The notes below the pieces were generated by a model. It ran no database searches. It was not told the origin of the DNA and was given only the letters and a program-made list of their open reading frames with translations. 64,000 nucleotides of DNA from Desulfobacter sp. Lineage in GTDB: Bacteria > Desulfobacterota > Desulfobacteria > Desulfobacterales > Desulfobacteraceae. Location: positions 124,001 through 188,000 of the forward strand of contig CP054838.1 of assembly GCA_028768545.1 (NCBI GenBank), in the 5' to 3' direction. Shown one piece after another: positions 19,131 through 29,003 of this stretch. The number at the start of each line of letters is the position of its first letter. Position 1 is the stretch's first letter. Made by a program: the position numbers and the translations under genes.

Positions 19131-20198
19131 GTGAAAAAATTAATGATGGTATTATTGGCCATGGTTCTGGGATGCTGTTTTCTTTCAGCCTCGGTATGAG
19201 CATCAACATTGGAAATTTTAACCTGGAAAGGATATGCGCCAAAGGTTTTGGTTGAAAAATTTGAAGCACAGACAGGGATCAAGGTCAAGGTCACCTATAC
19301 CAATAACGAAGAGATGATTGCCAAGCTTCGGGCCACTCGGGGCGCAGGATTTGACCTGGCACAGCCCAGTCAGGACAGGATTTCTTCTGTCCAGGAAAAA
19401 TACAAAATCTACCAGGCCATGGACATGTCCAAAATCAACCAGGACCAGATCATCACCTCCATGCTGGATGCCGTGAAAAAAAACACCAAGGTCAAGGGTA
19501 AATCCCATGCCGTTCCCTTTTGCTGGGGCACCTCAGGTCTTGTGGTCAACAAAAAAATGGCCCCCAAGGCCATGGATTATTCAGACCTGATCAACCCTTT
19601 GTATTCAGGCCGGGTCAGCTACCGCCTCAAACGCCCCACCCTGATTGCCATGGCCTTTGCCATGCAGGACGATCCCTTTGCCAAATACAATGATACACCG
19701 GCCTATAAAGCCCTCATGGACAAGGTGGGACAGGCATTGATCGACAACAAAAACATGGTAAAAAATTATTGGGCCAATGGGGATGCCCTGCTCCAGTCCA
19801 TGCGCTCCAATGAGGTCTATGTGGCCATGGCCTGGGACAATGGGGGGTGGAAACTCCACGAGGAAAACCCGGACATTGATTTTGTCGCACCCCAAAGCGG
19901 AGCTCTAGGCTGGATCGACACCTTTGCCATCCCGGCCAAGGCCAAAAATGTGGACGGCGCCTACAAATGGATCAATTTCATGCTCAACCCTGAAAACGCC
20001 GCGGTTTTCACCAACCTGGAAAAATACGGCACAGCCTCAAGGGGCGCCATCAAACTCACCGATGAAAAGGTCAGAAACAACTTTGAAAGAAGTTTTTCAG
20101 ATGCTGCCATCAACAATATTAAATGGTATCCCCCGGTTCCGGCCAAGCTTGAATCCATTGAGGGGATGGTATTGGACAAGGTAAAAGCTGCCAAATAA
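19131..20198 (+). pseudogene. PotD-like substrate-binding protein with TGA in the signal peptide
   Basis: Translation should begin at GTG 19131, behind TAAGGAGAACAATC, and gives a signal peptide (KKLMMVLLAMVLGCCFLSASV). It then meets TGA at 19197-19199 (codon 23) and continues in frame as ASTLEILTWKGYAPKV to the stop at 20198. The mature part (~330 residues) matches periplasmic binding proteins of the spermidine/putrescine type and would deliver its ligand to the PotB/PotC permeases downstream. The only in-frame restart is TTG 19209 without a ribosome site, and it would leave a protein with no export signal. A nonsense mutation, a sequencing error or UGA recoding are possible; a selenocysteine inside a signal peptide seems unlikely. 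Confidence 0.8.
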
Positions 20199-20290
20199 CC
20201 CCAGAATTCAACACTGCTGTCCGGCATTGAAATTTCACTGCCGGACAGCGCCCCCATATAAATGCAGGACCCCGTATGCAAATCGATCTT

Positions 20291-21813
20291 GGGCGCATTC
20301 CCATTTTCCCGGTTATACCGCTGGCACTGGATTGTGCATGTTTGCCATCTGCTTCAGGCAGTTCCAACGCCCTGCTTTATAAAATGATCGCAGCATAATC
20401 ATTTTTTCTGCATTCTCCCGATACCAAAAGATGCATGGACCTTTAAGACGTAAATTCACGACTCTCCGAATCGAACTTTCAATAGCACCGCTGCCAATAG
20501 GTAAGTTCAACGCTTTTACAGTTGAGAAATTAAGCCTCAGTTCATTGCGCACAAAATAATCCCGTTCCGTCTTGATAGCCTTACTGTTTCTGCCTCTACA
20601 AAGCTTCTGGACGGCCTGTACCACCTCAATCGCCTTTCCCTTCAGCAGAAGACCTCGCTGCTTCAATACCCAGCGTTTGCGTTCCTTGGATGACCAGGTC
20701 TTCCTTAAGCCTGCTACTGTACCCAGATGCTCAACTGCATGGTAGAAATCGAGAAGTTCATACACACGCTCAGGAGCCAAACCCAATGCTTTTAGCAGTC
20801 CGGGGATTCGATTCCAAATCCAATGTGCCCCATCTGCAACAAACAGTATTTTGTCTGAGTTCTGAATATGAAGGGAGTTCAAATAACCCTTTAACAAGTG
20901 GAATACACCATCCGGTCCATTGAAACAGCCATCAATAAATGGTGAAAAGCTTTTTTCTTGTTTTCCATGGGCGTCCACTACATAAATGATCAAAAGCTTG
21001 GGTTCTCGCCATGCCCCACGAAATCGGGTTCTATCCTTTTGGGTTTTTGGTCCCCTTTTCTTCTCTCTGAGCCGAGTGCGGCCACCATCAGTGCTGATAA
21101 CGACTCGCCGCCCTTCAAGTAAATCTCCATCATTTAATGGGATTCGGCCCGCTTGTTGTTCGGCTCGAGCCCGCTCTGCGTACCGATAGGTCAGTTTGCG
21201 GATGACCTTTATACCCAACGTCATCCCACGGTCACAAAGCACTTGACGGACTTCTTCAAAAGAACTTAATAAGGCTGACCAAGAACTCACCATAGAAGCC
21301 AAAGCAGGCGAGCAGCGATCATGGATTCCAAGAAGGATTAAACCAGCGTATGCACCTTTATATCTTTTTCCTTTTCGGCGGTCACAGGACCTTCGATAGT
21401 ATCGAACATGAATATCAACCGAACTATCTGTACAAAGCTGAATCCAAACGGTCTCAAGCCCTTCGCTTTTCATCCGTCCCGGCCAATTGGACATCAATTC
21501 TTTTTCTTGGTCGACCTGTTCAGAGGAATCTACTGAGGCCTGGATCTTTTTTTTAAAAAAAAGGCGCTTATCCGATTTGTATACTCAAGGATTTCCTGCT
21601 CCATCTGTTCTAATTCGTTAGCGTTACGAACCAAGCGATTTGGATCTTCTTCCAGTTCTTTGAGGCATGCAAGGACTTCATCAACAGTATTACAATCTTC
21701 AGCTTTCTTCATTAGCACAATCCATTTATGTTCATTTCAGCGTAACAGAGGATATCATTCTTTTTGCTCTAAAAGACAGGCCTTTTTAAAACCGGGAAAA
21801 TGGGAATGCGCCC
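20291..21813 (-). mobile_element. ISKra4-like element, copy 1
   Basis: The element is 1523 bp with 24-bp perfect terminal inverted repeats beginning GGGCGCATTCCC. It is flanked by TCGATCTT at 20283-20290 and 21814-21821. The borders agree with two other copies in the window. It sits between codons 5 and 6 of the PotA-like gene, in the opposite orientation. Confidence 0.9.
20313..21718 (-). CDS. ISKra4-like transposase, two frames joined by -1 frameshift
   Basis: OrfA (21530-21718, ~62 residues) encodes a small acidic protein. OrfB (20313 to ~21497, 394 residues; its frame is open further upstream) encodes the catalytic part. It carries STDGGRTRLREKK, LFVADGAHWIW and SGAIESSIRRVVNLRLKG, plausible D-D-E residues, plus LLDFYHAVEHLGTVA, which is typical of the ISKra4 family. 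At the end of orfA, T-TTT-TTA and A-AAA-AAA form consecutive -1 slippery heptamers that would fuse A to B. The same run occurs in all three copies. The family name rests on recognition, not on a search. Confidence 0.8.
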
Positions 21814-22894
21814 TCGATCTTTGTGTTCAAAATGTTGTTAAAAAGTTCAACGAATTCACTGCCGTGGACCAGGTCTCATTTGAGGTGGAAAATGGAAAAT
21901 TCTTTTCCATCCTCGGCCCTTCGGGCTGCGGAAAAACCACGCTGCTGAGAATGATCTCCGGTTTTTTTGAACCCAGTTCCGGCACCATTGCCATCAACGG
22001 CAAAAACATGGCCGGCATTCCCCCCAATCTGCGGCCGGTCAACCTGATCTTCCAGAACCTGGCCCTCTTCCCCATGATGGATGTGGGGGATAATATTGGA
22101 TTCGGCCTTGAACGGCAAAAAGAAAAAAAAGCCGTCATCCGAAAAAAAACAGCAGCCATCCTTGAACGGGTGGGGCTGCCCGGGTTTGAACGAAAACGGG
22201 TGGACCAGCTCTCCGGCGGCCAGAAACAGCGGGTGGCCATTGCCAGAAGCCTGGTCATGGAGCCTGCGGTTCTCCTGCTGGACGAACCCCTGGGCGCCCT
22301 GGACCTGAAACTCAGAGAACAGATGAAAATCGAGCTGAAAACCCTCCAGACCCAGGTGGGCACCACCTTTGTCTATATCACCCATGACCAGTCAGAAGCC
22401 CTGGTCATGTCCGACCATGTGGCCGTGATGAACCAGGGAAGATTTGAGCAGGTAGACACCCCGAAAAATCTTTATATCAGCCCGCGCACCCCGTTTGTGG
22501 CCAAATTTGTGGGGGAGAACAACCAGTGGGAGGCAAAGATTTGTGCCGTCAACGGGCAAATGGCCACCATCGCTACCCCCGAAGGTCATGAATTCAAAAT
22601 CCCCGTGGCAGGCAACCTTAGCTCAAGGGATCAAATCGATCTGTTTTTAAGGCCCGAGGCCATTGTTCTGCAGCCCCCGTCCGGCCTGACCGGGTTGAAC
22701 CGGTTCAAGGTCAAGGTCTCCTCCGTACTCTTTGACGGGGCAAATTCAAGGCTGCTGGCCTGCCTGCCCGAGTCTGACCGAAAAATCCAGGTCTCTTTGC
22801 CCCAAACCCGGCAGTTTGATCACATCAGGGCCAGAGACACCATTACCGCGGGCTGGGACCCAGAGTCGGCCATGGTCTTTCCTGTGGAGGCAAA

Positions 22895-23752
22895 ATGAAA
22901 AAAAGCATCCGCTGGGGGCTTGTGATCTTTATCACCCCCGTGCTTCTCTGGCTGTTTTTACTCATCGTCCTGCCCCAGGTGGATATGTTCATCATGGCCA
23001 TCCGGGGGGAAAACGAACTGAGGGAAGTGGGATTCACCCTGTCCAACTTCGGGCTGTTTTTCAGTGAACCCATTTATTGGCAAACCTTTGCAAGGACAGC
23101 GGTTTTTGCCGTGATGGTCACGGCCTTAACCTTTATCATCACCATGCCCGTGGCCTTTTTCATCACCAAGGTGGTCTCAACCCGGTTCCAGGGATTTTTA
23201 TCCCTGCTCATTCTCATGCCCTTTTGGGTGAGTGAACTGGTCCGGGTATACGGGTGGATGATCCTTTTAAGGGAAAGCGGGGTGATCAACCATTTTCTGG
23301 TAGGACTTGGAATATTGGACCGGCCCGTGGAATTTTTATACAATGACATCACCATGGTCATGGGCCTGGTTTACACCTCCATGCTCTTCATGCTGGTACC
23401 CCTGCTTTCGGTGCTGGACAGCCTGGACAACTCTCTTATCGAAGCGGCCTATGACCTGGGAGCCAATGTCTGGACCGTGTTCACACGGATCATCATCCCC
23501 CATTGCATGCCCGGCATTGTCTCGGGCTCCATTGTGGTGTTCATGCTCACTCTGGGCAATTACCTCACCCCCAACCTCATGGGGGGAAAAAACAGCCTCT
23601 GGTTTACCGAACAGATTTACAACCAGTTTATTGCCTCGTTTAACTGGAACCAGGGATCGGCATTTGGCTTTTTGCTGCTCATCCTTTCATCGGCCATTAT
23701 CTGGGCAGGGCTCAAGCTGACCGGCCAGCGTCTTGGAAAGGTGGTCCAATGA
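22895..23752 (+). CDS. PotB-like ABC transporter permease
   Basis: The 285-residue membrane protein has six predicted helices and the permease EAA loop (EAAYDLGANVWTVFTRIIIPHCMPGI). It pairs with the following permease in a polyamine-type importer. It overlaps the ATPase gene and the next permease gene by four bases each, so the three are translationally coupled. No lesion is visible. Confidence 0.88.
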   Translation: MKKSIRWGLVIFITPVLLWLFLLIVLPQVDMFIMAIRGENELREVGFTLSNFGLFFSEPIYWQTFARTAVFAVMVTALTFIITMPVAFFITKVVSTRFQGFLSLLILMPFWVSELVRVYGWMILLRESGVINHFLVGLGILDRPVEFLYNDITMVMGLVYTSMLFMLVPLLSVLDSLDNSLIEAAYDLGANVWTVFTRIIIPHCMPGIVSGSIVVFMLTLGNYLTPNLMGGKNSLWFTEQIYNQFIASFNWNQGSAFGFLLLILSSAIIWAGLKLTGQRLGKVVQ

Positions 23753-24600
23753 TCAGAAATGTTCCCCAGACCCGCACCTATTTTTTCGGGTTCAGGCTTT
23801 ACATGGTGGTCTACTTTATTTTCCTCTTTGCCCCTTTGGCGGTCACCTGTGTCCTGGCCTTTAACGATTCCATGTTTCCCTCCCTGCCCTGGAAGGGATT
23901 TTCCCTGGAATGGTTTTTCGGCCACACCTTGGAGCGGACCGGTATTTTCCATGATCAGATCAATCTGACCTCCATCTGGGTCAGTTTCAAAACCGCGTTC
24001 TTCGTCTCGATCCTGTCCACAATCGTGGGCACCATGGCCGCGTTTTTATTTGAGCAGGAAGACTTTCCCTTTAAGGGGGCGCTTTTTTTTCTCATGATCG
24101 CTCCCCTGGTCATTCCCGGAGTGATCCTGGGTATTTCCATTTTATTGTTCTCCAACACCCTGGGCCTGTTCTTTGAAACCCAGTTCAACCTGGATTTTGG
24201 ATTATTCCGACCGGGATTCTGGCTGGTGGTGCTGGGCCAGTTTTCTTTTATCACCACCATTGTCACCCTGGTGATTTCAGCACGGCTTAAAAAATTTGAC
24301 CCCACCATAGAAGAGGCGGCCATGAACCTTGGGGCCACAAGGTTTGAAACCATTTTTCATATTACCTTAAAATTCTTAAGGCCGGCCATCATCGGTGCCT
24401 TGGCAGTCTCTTTTCTCATATCCTTTGAAAATTTCAACACCACCTTGTTTTTGGTGGGATCAGAGGCCACCTTGCCCATTAACCTTTATCTCCAGGTCAG
24501 GGACGGCAGCACACCCGTGATCAATGCCATCTCGTTTCTCATAATTTTCGGCACCTCAATCCTGGCCCTGGTCAACCTGTACTTCACGAAAAAAGAATAA
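23749..24600 (+). CDS. PotC-like ABC transporter permease
   Basis: The 283-residue permease has six membrane helices and the EAA motif (EEAAMNLGATRFETIFHITLKFLRPAI). It would form the second half of the membrane channel. Transport specificity (polyamine or another cation) is inferred from the PotD/A/B/C-like gene set and not from a binding site. Confidence 0.88.
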   Translation: MIRNVPQTRTYFFGFRLYMVVYFIFLFAPLAVTCVLAFNDSMFPSLPWKGFSLEWFFGHTLERTGIFHDQINLTSIWVSFKTAFFVSILSTIVGTMAAFLFEQEDFPFKGALFFLMIAPLVIPGVILGISILLFSNTLGLFFETQFNLDFGLFRPGFWLVVLGQFSFITTIVTLVISARLKKFDPTIEEAAMNLGATRFETIFHITLKFLRPAIIGALAVSFLISFENFNTTLFLVGSEATLPINLYLQVRDGSTPVINAISFLIIFGTSILALVNLYFTKKE

Positions 24601-24630
24601 AAACCCATGGGCGTCTAAGGAGGGTAAATT

Positions 24631-24906
24631 ATGGACCCGAAGATTCAAAACATCATAGATTCAGTCCTGGACAAGATTATGGATTCCCAGTCCGGCATGA
24701 GTGTTTTATCCCTGGGCCTGGTCCAGAAGGTCCGTTACAATGAAACAGAAAAAAAGCTGATTGTTTTTCTCAACCCCATGGGCAAATCCAAAACCTGCTG
24801 CTCGGCCCTGAACATGACCATACTGGCAGATCTTGAAAAAAAAATGGAATCAGACTTTGCCAGGGCCTTTCCCGGATTTGCCATCAGCTTTGCCAATGCC
24901 CAATAG
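24631..24906 (+). CDS. small protein resembling the DUF59/MIP18 family
   Basis: The 91-residue protein begins after AAGGAGGGTAAATT. The stretch SVLSLGLVQKVRYNETEKKL resembles the opening of DUF59 (MIP18-like, iron-sulfur assembly-associated) domains, and KSKTCCSALNMTILADLEKK holds two adjacent cysteines. The match is partial, so the function is open. It follows the transporter genes by 30 bp and could be co-transcribed. Confidence 0.55.
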   Translation: MDPKIQNIIDSVLDKIMDSQSGMSVLSLGLVQKVRYNETEKKLIVFLNPMGKSKTCCSALNMTILADLEKKMESDFARAFPGFAISFANAQ

Positions 24907-24917
24907 AACTGACTGGC

Positions 24918-25133
24918 CTATTGCTTTACCAGCCTCAACACATGGGTGGTTTGCAATTTTTCCCACATGGCGTGGATAATGGCCATAGCCGGATCATCAT
25001 CTTCCCTGCCGGTATTTTCCAGCGTTTTAATGCATTCGTTCAATAACAGCTCATTGCCGCTCCACAACCGAAAATCCCGGGTAATTTGAAGCCCGACAAC
25101 CTGATTGACCCAATATAACTCCTGGGCTGTCAT
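24918..25133 (-). CDS. hypothetical protein abutting an IS
   Basis: The frame encodes 71 residues (MTAQELYWVNQVVGLQITRD to VLRLVKQ) that I do not recognise. The composition looks like a real soluble protein. The start codon lies only three bases from the end of the ISKra4-like element at 25137. The upstream region, and perhaps more N-terminal sequence, was therefore lost. It converges with the preceding gene. Confidence 0.5.
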   Translation of the reverse strand: MTAQELYWVNQVVGLQITRDFRLWSGNELLLNECIKTLENTGREDDDPAMAIIHAMWEKLQTTHVLRLVKQ

Positions 25134-25136
25134 GGA

Positions 25137-26659
25137 GGGCGCATTCCCATTTTCCCGGTTTTAAAAAGGCCTGTCTTTTAGAGCAAAAAGAATGATATCC
25201 TCTGTTACGCTGAAATGAACATAAATGGATTGTGCTAATGAAGAAAGCTGAAGATTGTAATACTGTTGATGAAGTCCTTGCATGCCTCAAAGAACTGGAA
25301 GAAGATCCAAATCGCTTGGTTCGTAACGCTAACGAATTAGAACAGATGGAGCAGGAAATCCTTGAGTATACAAATCGGATAAGCGCCTTTTTTTTAAAAA
25401 AAAGATCCAGGCCTCAGTAGATTCCTCTGAACAGGTCGACCAAGAAAAAGAATTGATGTCCAATTGGCCGGGACGGATGAAAAGCGAAGGGCTTGAGACC
25501 GTTTGGATTCAGCTTTGTACAGATAGTTCGGTTGATATTCATGTTCGATACTATCGAAGGTCCTGTGACCGCCGAAAAGGAAAAAGATATAAAGGTGCAT
25601 ACGCTGGCTTAATCCTTCTTGGAATCCATGATCGCTGCTCGCCTGCTTTGGCTTCTATGGTGAGTTCTTGGTCAGCCTTATTAAGTTCTTTTGAAGAAGT
25701 CCGTCAAGTGCTTTGTGACCGTGGGATGACGTTGGGTATAAAGGTCATCCGTAAACTGACCTATCGGTACGCAGAGCGGGCTCGAGCCGAACAACAAGCG
25801 GGCCGAATCCCATTAAATGATAGAGATTTACTTGAAGGGCGGCGAGTCGTTATCAGCACTGATGGTGGCCGCACTCGGCTCAGAGAGAAGAAAAGGGGAC
25901 CAAAAACCCAAAAGGATAGAACCCGATTTCGTGGGGCATGGCGAGAACCCAAGCTTTTGATCATTTATGTAGTGGACGCCCATGGAAAACAAGAAAAAAG
26001 CTTTTCACCATTTATTGATGGCTGTTTCAATGGACCGGATGGTGTATTCCACTTGTTAAAGGGTTATTTGAACTCCCTTCATATTCAGAACTCAGACAAA
26101 ATACTGTTTGTTGCAGATGGGGCACATTGGATTTGGAATCGAATCCCCGGACTGCTAAAAGCATTGGGTTTGGCTCCTGAGCGTGTGTATGAACTTCTCG
26201 ATTTCTACCATGCAGTTGAGCATCTGGGTACAGTAGCAGGCTTAAGGAAGACCTGGTCATCCAAGGAACGCAAACGCTGGGTATCGAAGCAGCGAGGTCT
26301 TCTGCTGAAGGGAAAGGCGATTGAGGTGGTACAGGCCGTCCAGAAGCTTTGTAGAGGCAGAAACAGTAAGGCTATCAAGACGGAACGGGATTATTTTGTG
26401 CGCAATGAACTGAGGCTTAATTTCTCAACTGTAAAAGCGTTGAACTTACCTATTGGCAGCGGTGCTATTGAAAGTTCGATTCGGAGAGTCGTGAATTTAC
26501 GTCTTAAAGGTCCATGCATCTTTTGGTATCGGGAGAATGCAGAAAAAATGATTATGCTGCGATCATTTTATAAAGCAGGGCGTTGGAACTGCCTGAAGCA
26601 GATGGCAAACATGCACAATCCAGTGCCAGCGGTATAACCGGGAAAATGGGAATGCGCCC
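25137..26659 (+). mobile_element. ISKra4-like element, copy 2
   Basis: The element is 1523 bp with the same terminal repeats as copies 1 and 3. The flanks do not match (GTCATGGA on the left, GTTGCAAA on the right), so there is no target duplication. The right flank is the inside of an ISAs1-like transposase gene. A deletion or recombination with another copy probably removed the original left partner. Confidence 0.9.
25232..26637 (+). CDS. ISKra4-like transposase (copy 2), A-B frameshift
   Basis: OrfA is 25232-25420 (or from ATG 25238). OrfB reaches the stop at 26637, with its frame open back to the slippery run at ~25390-25403. In frame B the run is followed by KIQASVDSSEQVDQEKELM, so a -1 shift makes one continuous ~455-residue protein. 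Both frames are intact. It differs from copy 1 by very few residues (for example NDRDLLEG versus NDGDLLEG). Confidence 0.82.
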
Positions 26660-26784
26660 GTTGCAAAGATGACCAAAGGTCAAGTCATTGCAATCGACGG
26701 CAAAACTCTAAGGCGTTCACACGATACCTCCAATGATAAGAAAGCCATTCATATGATCAGTTCGTGGGCTTCGTCTAATAAAGT

Positions 26785-28235
26785 GAGGGCGTTCAAAATT
26801 CTGTGTCAGTTGAATCAAAGCTGATATACTCAGCTAAATAAGGAGAACTGACATGACCGAAGACAACACCGAATTTGATTTTCAAAAAGCTCTTAAAGGT
26901 ATTCAGGAAGGTAAACCCTTCACAGGTAAGGGCGGCGTCCTTACATCATTAATCAAAAATCTTGCGGAAGCTGCTCTTGAAGGAGAGTTGGAGTCCCATC
27001 TCGGACAGGAAATTTCTGCCAACCGCCGTAATGGAAAAAGCAGAAAGACCATTAAGTCCCTGGATGGTAAATTTGAGCTAAAAACCCCGCGTGATCGGAA
27101 CGGAACCTTCTCTCCACAAATCGTCAAAAAACACCAAACAACGCTCAGCGATGAAATTGAAAGAAAGATAATAGCCCTTTACGGCCTGGGCATGAGCTAT
27201 AATGACATGGCTGCCCATTTACAGGAAATCTATGGACTTGAGATTTCAAATGCCACCCTTAGCGCTATTACCGATAAAATTATTCATACCGTTAAAGAAT
27301 GGCAGGCCAGGCCGTTGGAAAATGTGTACCCAATCGTATGGCTTGATGCCATACATTATAAAGTACGAGAAAACGGAAAGGTCGGCAGCAAAGCCGTTTA
27401 CACAATTCTTGGGGTGAATATCGAGGGCCGCAAAGAGGTTCTTGGGCTGTACATATCCGAGAATGAGGGTGCGAACTTCTGGCTGCAGGTGTTAACAGAC
27501 CTTTCAAACCGAGGGGTAAAAGATATCCTGATTGCCTGTGTTGATGGTCTGAAAGGTTTTCCCGAGGCCATTGAGACCATATTCCCGGACACAGAAGTTC
27601 AACTCTGCGTAGTCCACCAGATCCGAAATTCATTGAAATACGTTGGTTCCAAAAATAAAAAGGAATTTATGGCAGATCTAAAACGTGTTTATAAAGCGGT
27701 TAATAAGGATCTGGCCGAAGAAGAACTGGATATCTTGGAAAATAAATGGAATGACAAATACCCGATTGTGATAAAATCCTGGCGGAACAACTGGGAACCC
27801 CTCAGTCATTTCTTTAAATATCCAGAAGAGATTCGACGGATAATATACACCACAAATACCATTGAGGCTGTGCATCGACAGTTTCGAAAACTGACCAAAA
27901 CAAAGGGATCATTCCCGAACCAGGACAGCCTGTTAAAGCTGCTTTACATGGGGATCCAGAACGCCAGTAAGAAATGGACAATGCCGGTTCAAAACTGGTC
28001 ACTGACAATTTCCCAGTTGGCAATTTTCTTTGAAGGCCGGCTGGATAAAGAGCTGGGAATTTGATAGGGATTTATTTACAGATGGAAAAGATGGTTCCAG
28101 GAACTCCGCTCCAGCAAAAGCCAACTCCTCCGACGTGGCAGATTGAAGGCCCATTCTCGGACCTGGCTTTTACTTCCGCTGGCGCCGAGACAGATCCGGG
28201 AACCGAAACCGTGACACAGAATTCTGAACATTCCC
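26785..28235 (+). mobile_element. IS256-family element, copy 2
   Basis: The element is 1451 bp and is flanked by AATAAAGT at 26777-26784 and 28236-28243. It interrupts the ISAs1-like transposase. Its outermost base at the transposase-5' end is G where most copies have A. It is the most divergent of the six copies. Confidence 0.95.
26853..28064 (+). CDS. IS256-family transposase (copy 2)
   Basis: The intact 403-residue mutator-type transposase differs from the other copies at several sites (MTEDNTEF, QEISANRRNGKSRK, PRDRNGTFS, AAHLQE, TLSAITD). The same differences appear as scattered silent changes in the DNA. It therefore came from an older or separate lineage than the other five. Confidence 0.93.
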   Translation: MTEDNTEFDFQKALKGIQEGKPFTGKGGVLTSLIKNLAEAALEGELESHLGQEISANRRNGKSRKTIKSLDGKFELKTPRDRNGTFSPQIVKKHQTTLSDEIERKIIALYGLGMSYNDMAAHLQEIYGLEISNATLSAITDKIIHTVKEWQARPLENVYPIVWLDAIHYKVRENGKVGSKAVYTILGVNIEGRKEVLGLYISENEGANFWLQVLTDLSNRGVKDILIACVDGLKGFPEAIETIFPDTEVQLCVVHQIRNSLKYVGSKNKKEFMADLKRVYKAVNKDLAEEELDILENKWNDKYPIVIKSWRNNWEPLSHFFKYPEEIRRIIYTTNTIEAVHRQFRKLTKTKGSFPNQDSLLKLLYMGIQNASKKWTMPVQNWSLTISQLAIFFEGRLDKELGI

Positions 28236-29003
28236 AATAAAGTGGTTTTAGGGCAATTAAAAACCGAAGAAAAATCAAATGAAATTACGGCCATTCCAAA
28301 TCTTTTAAAACTTTTAGATATCTCGGGCTGCATTATAACCATTGATGCCATGGGCACTCAAAAGAAAATCGCTGAAACCATAATAAACAAAGGGTGTGAC
28401 TATGTCCTTGCCCTGAAAGAAAATCATAAAACCTTGCATGATGAAGCGGTACTTTTTTTCAATAAAATGGAAGAAATGAAAAATCAGGGGTACCAGTTTA
28501 ATGAACAGACCAGTGTTGACGGAGGGCACGGTCGAGTCGAAACGCGCAGGGCTGTGATAACCTCTGATATTGATTGGTTTGAAGATAAAAAAAGTTGGAA
28601 AGGTTTGAAAAGTATTGGAATGATTGAATCCACCCGGGAAATGGACGGCCAGATCAGTCATGAAAAGCGATATTATATATCGAGCCTGGATAGCGACCCC
28701 AATATTTTTGGTAATGCTGTCAGGAGGCATTGGGGAATTGAAAATTCAGTGCATTGGGTATTGGATATTGCGTTCCGTGAAGACGAAAGCAGAGTCAGAA
28801 AGGGGAACTCTCCTGAGAATTTTGCAGCGATTCGGCACATTGCATTAAATTTATTACGGAACAATAAGACATTTAAAGGGAGTGTAAAAACCAAAAGGTT
28901 GAATGCTGCTATGGATATCAAATATCTGGAGGAAGTTATGTTTGGATGATACTTGAACCAATCAAAACTATAGGCACTTTACAATATTTACATGCGTGAG
29001 CCC

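Larger units (their letters stand above)
20276..22898 (+). pseudogene. PotA-like ABC transporter ATPase, interrupted by an IS
   Basis: The native gene is 20276-20290 (MQIDL) joined to 21822-22898 (CVQNVVKKFNEF). The 8-bp duplication TCGATCTT flanks the ISKra4-like insert. The remainder has Walker A (GPSGCGKTTL), signature (LSGGQKQR), Walker B (AVLLLDEPLGALD), the H-loop (ITHDQSEA) and a C-terminal TOBE-like region, as in polyamine importers. The frame stays open from inside the IS (ATG 21660) across the junction. A 412-residue fusion carrying all ATPase motifs could in principle still be made. The stop overlaps potB by ATGA. Confidence 0.85.
26660..28949 (+). pseudogene. ISAs1-like transposase remnant
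   Basis: The pieces 26660-26784 and 28244-28949 join after removal of the IS256 copy and one 8-bp duplication. The first piece keeps VIAIDGKTLRRSHD (first catalytic Asp). The second keeps IITIDAMGTQKKIAE and HWGIENSVHWVLDIAFREDESR (second Asp and Glu). The N-terminal part is missing, so the protein is dead. Confidence 0.88.

Noticed and set aside
19197..19199. Selenocysteine at the TGA of the PotD-like gene
   Set aside because: The position is in a cleaved signal peptide and I see no convincing SECIS stem; a mutation or error is far more likely.
20291..26659. Composite transposon formed by two inverted ISKra4-like copies around the ABC importer
   Set aside because: Copy 1 has its own matching duplication, and copy 2 is flanked by unrelated sequences, so the pair did not move as one unit.
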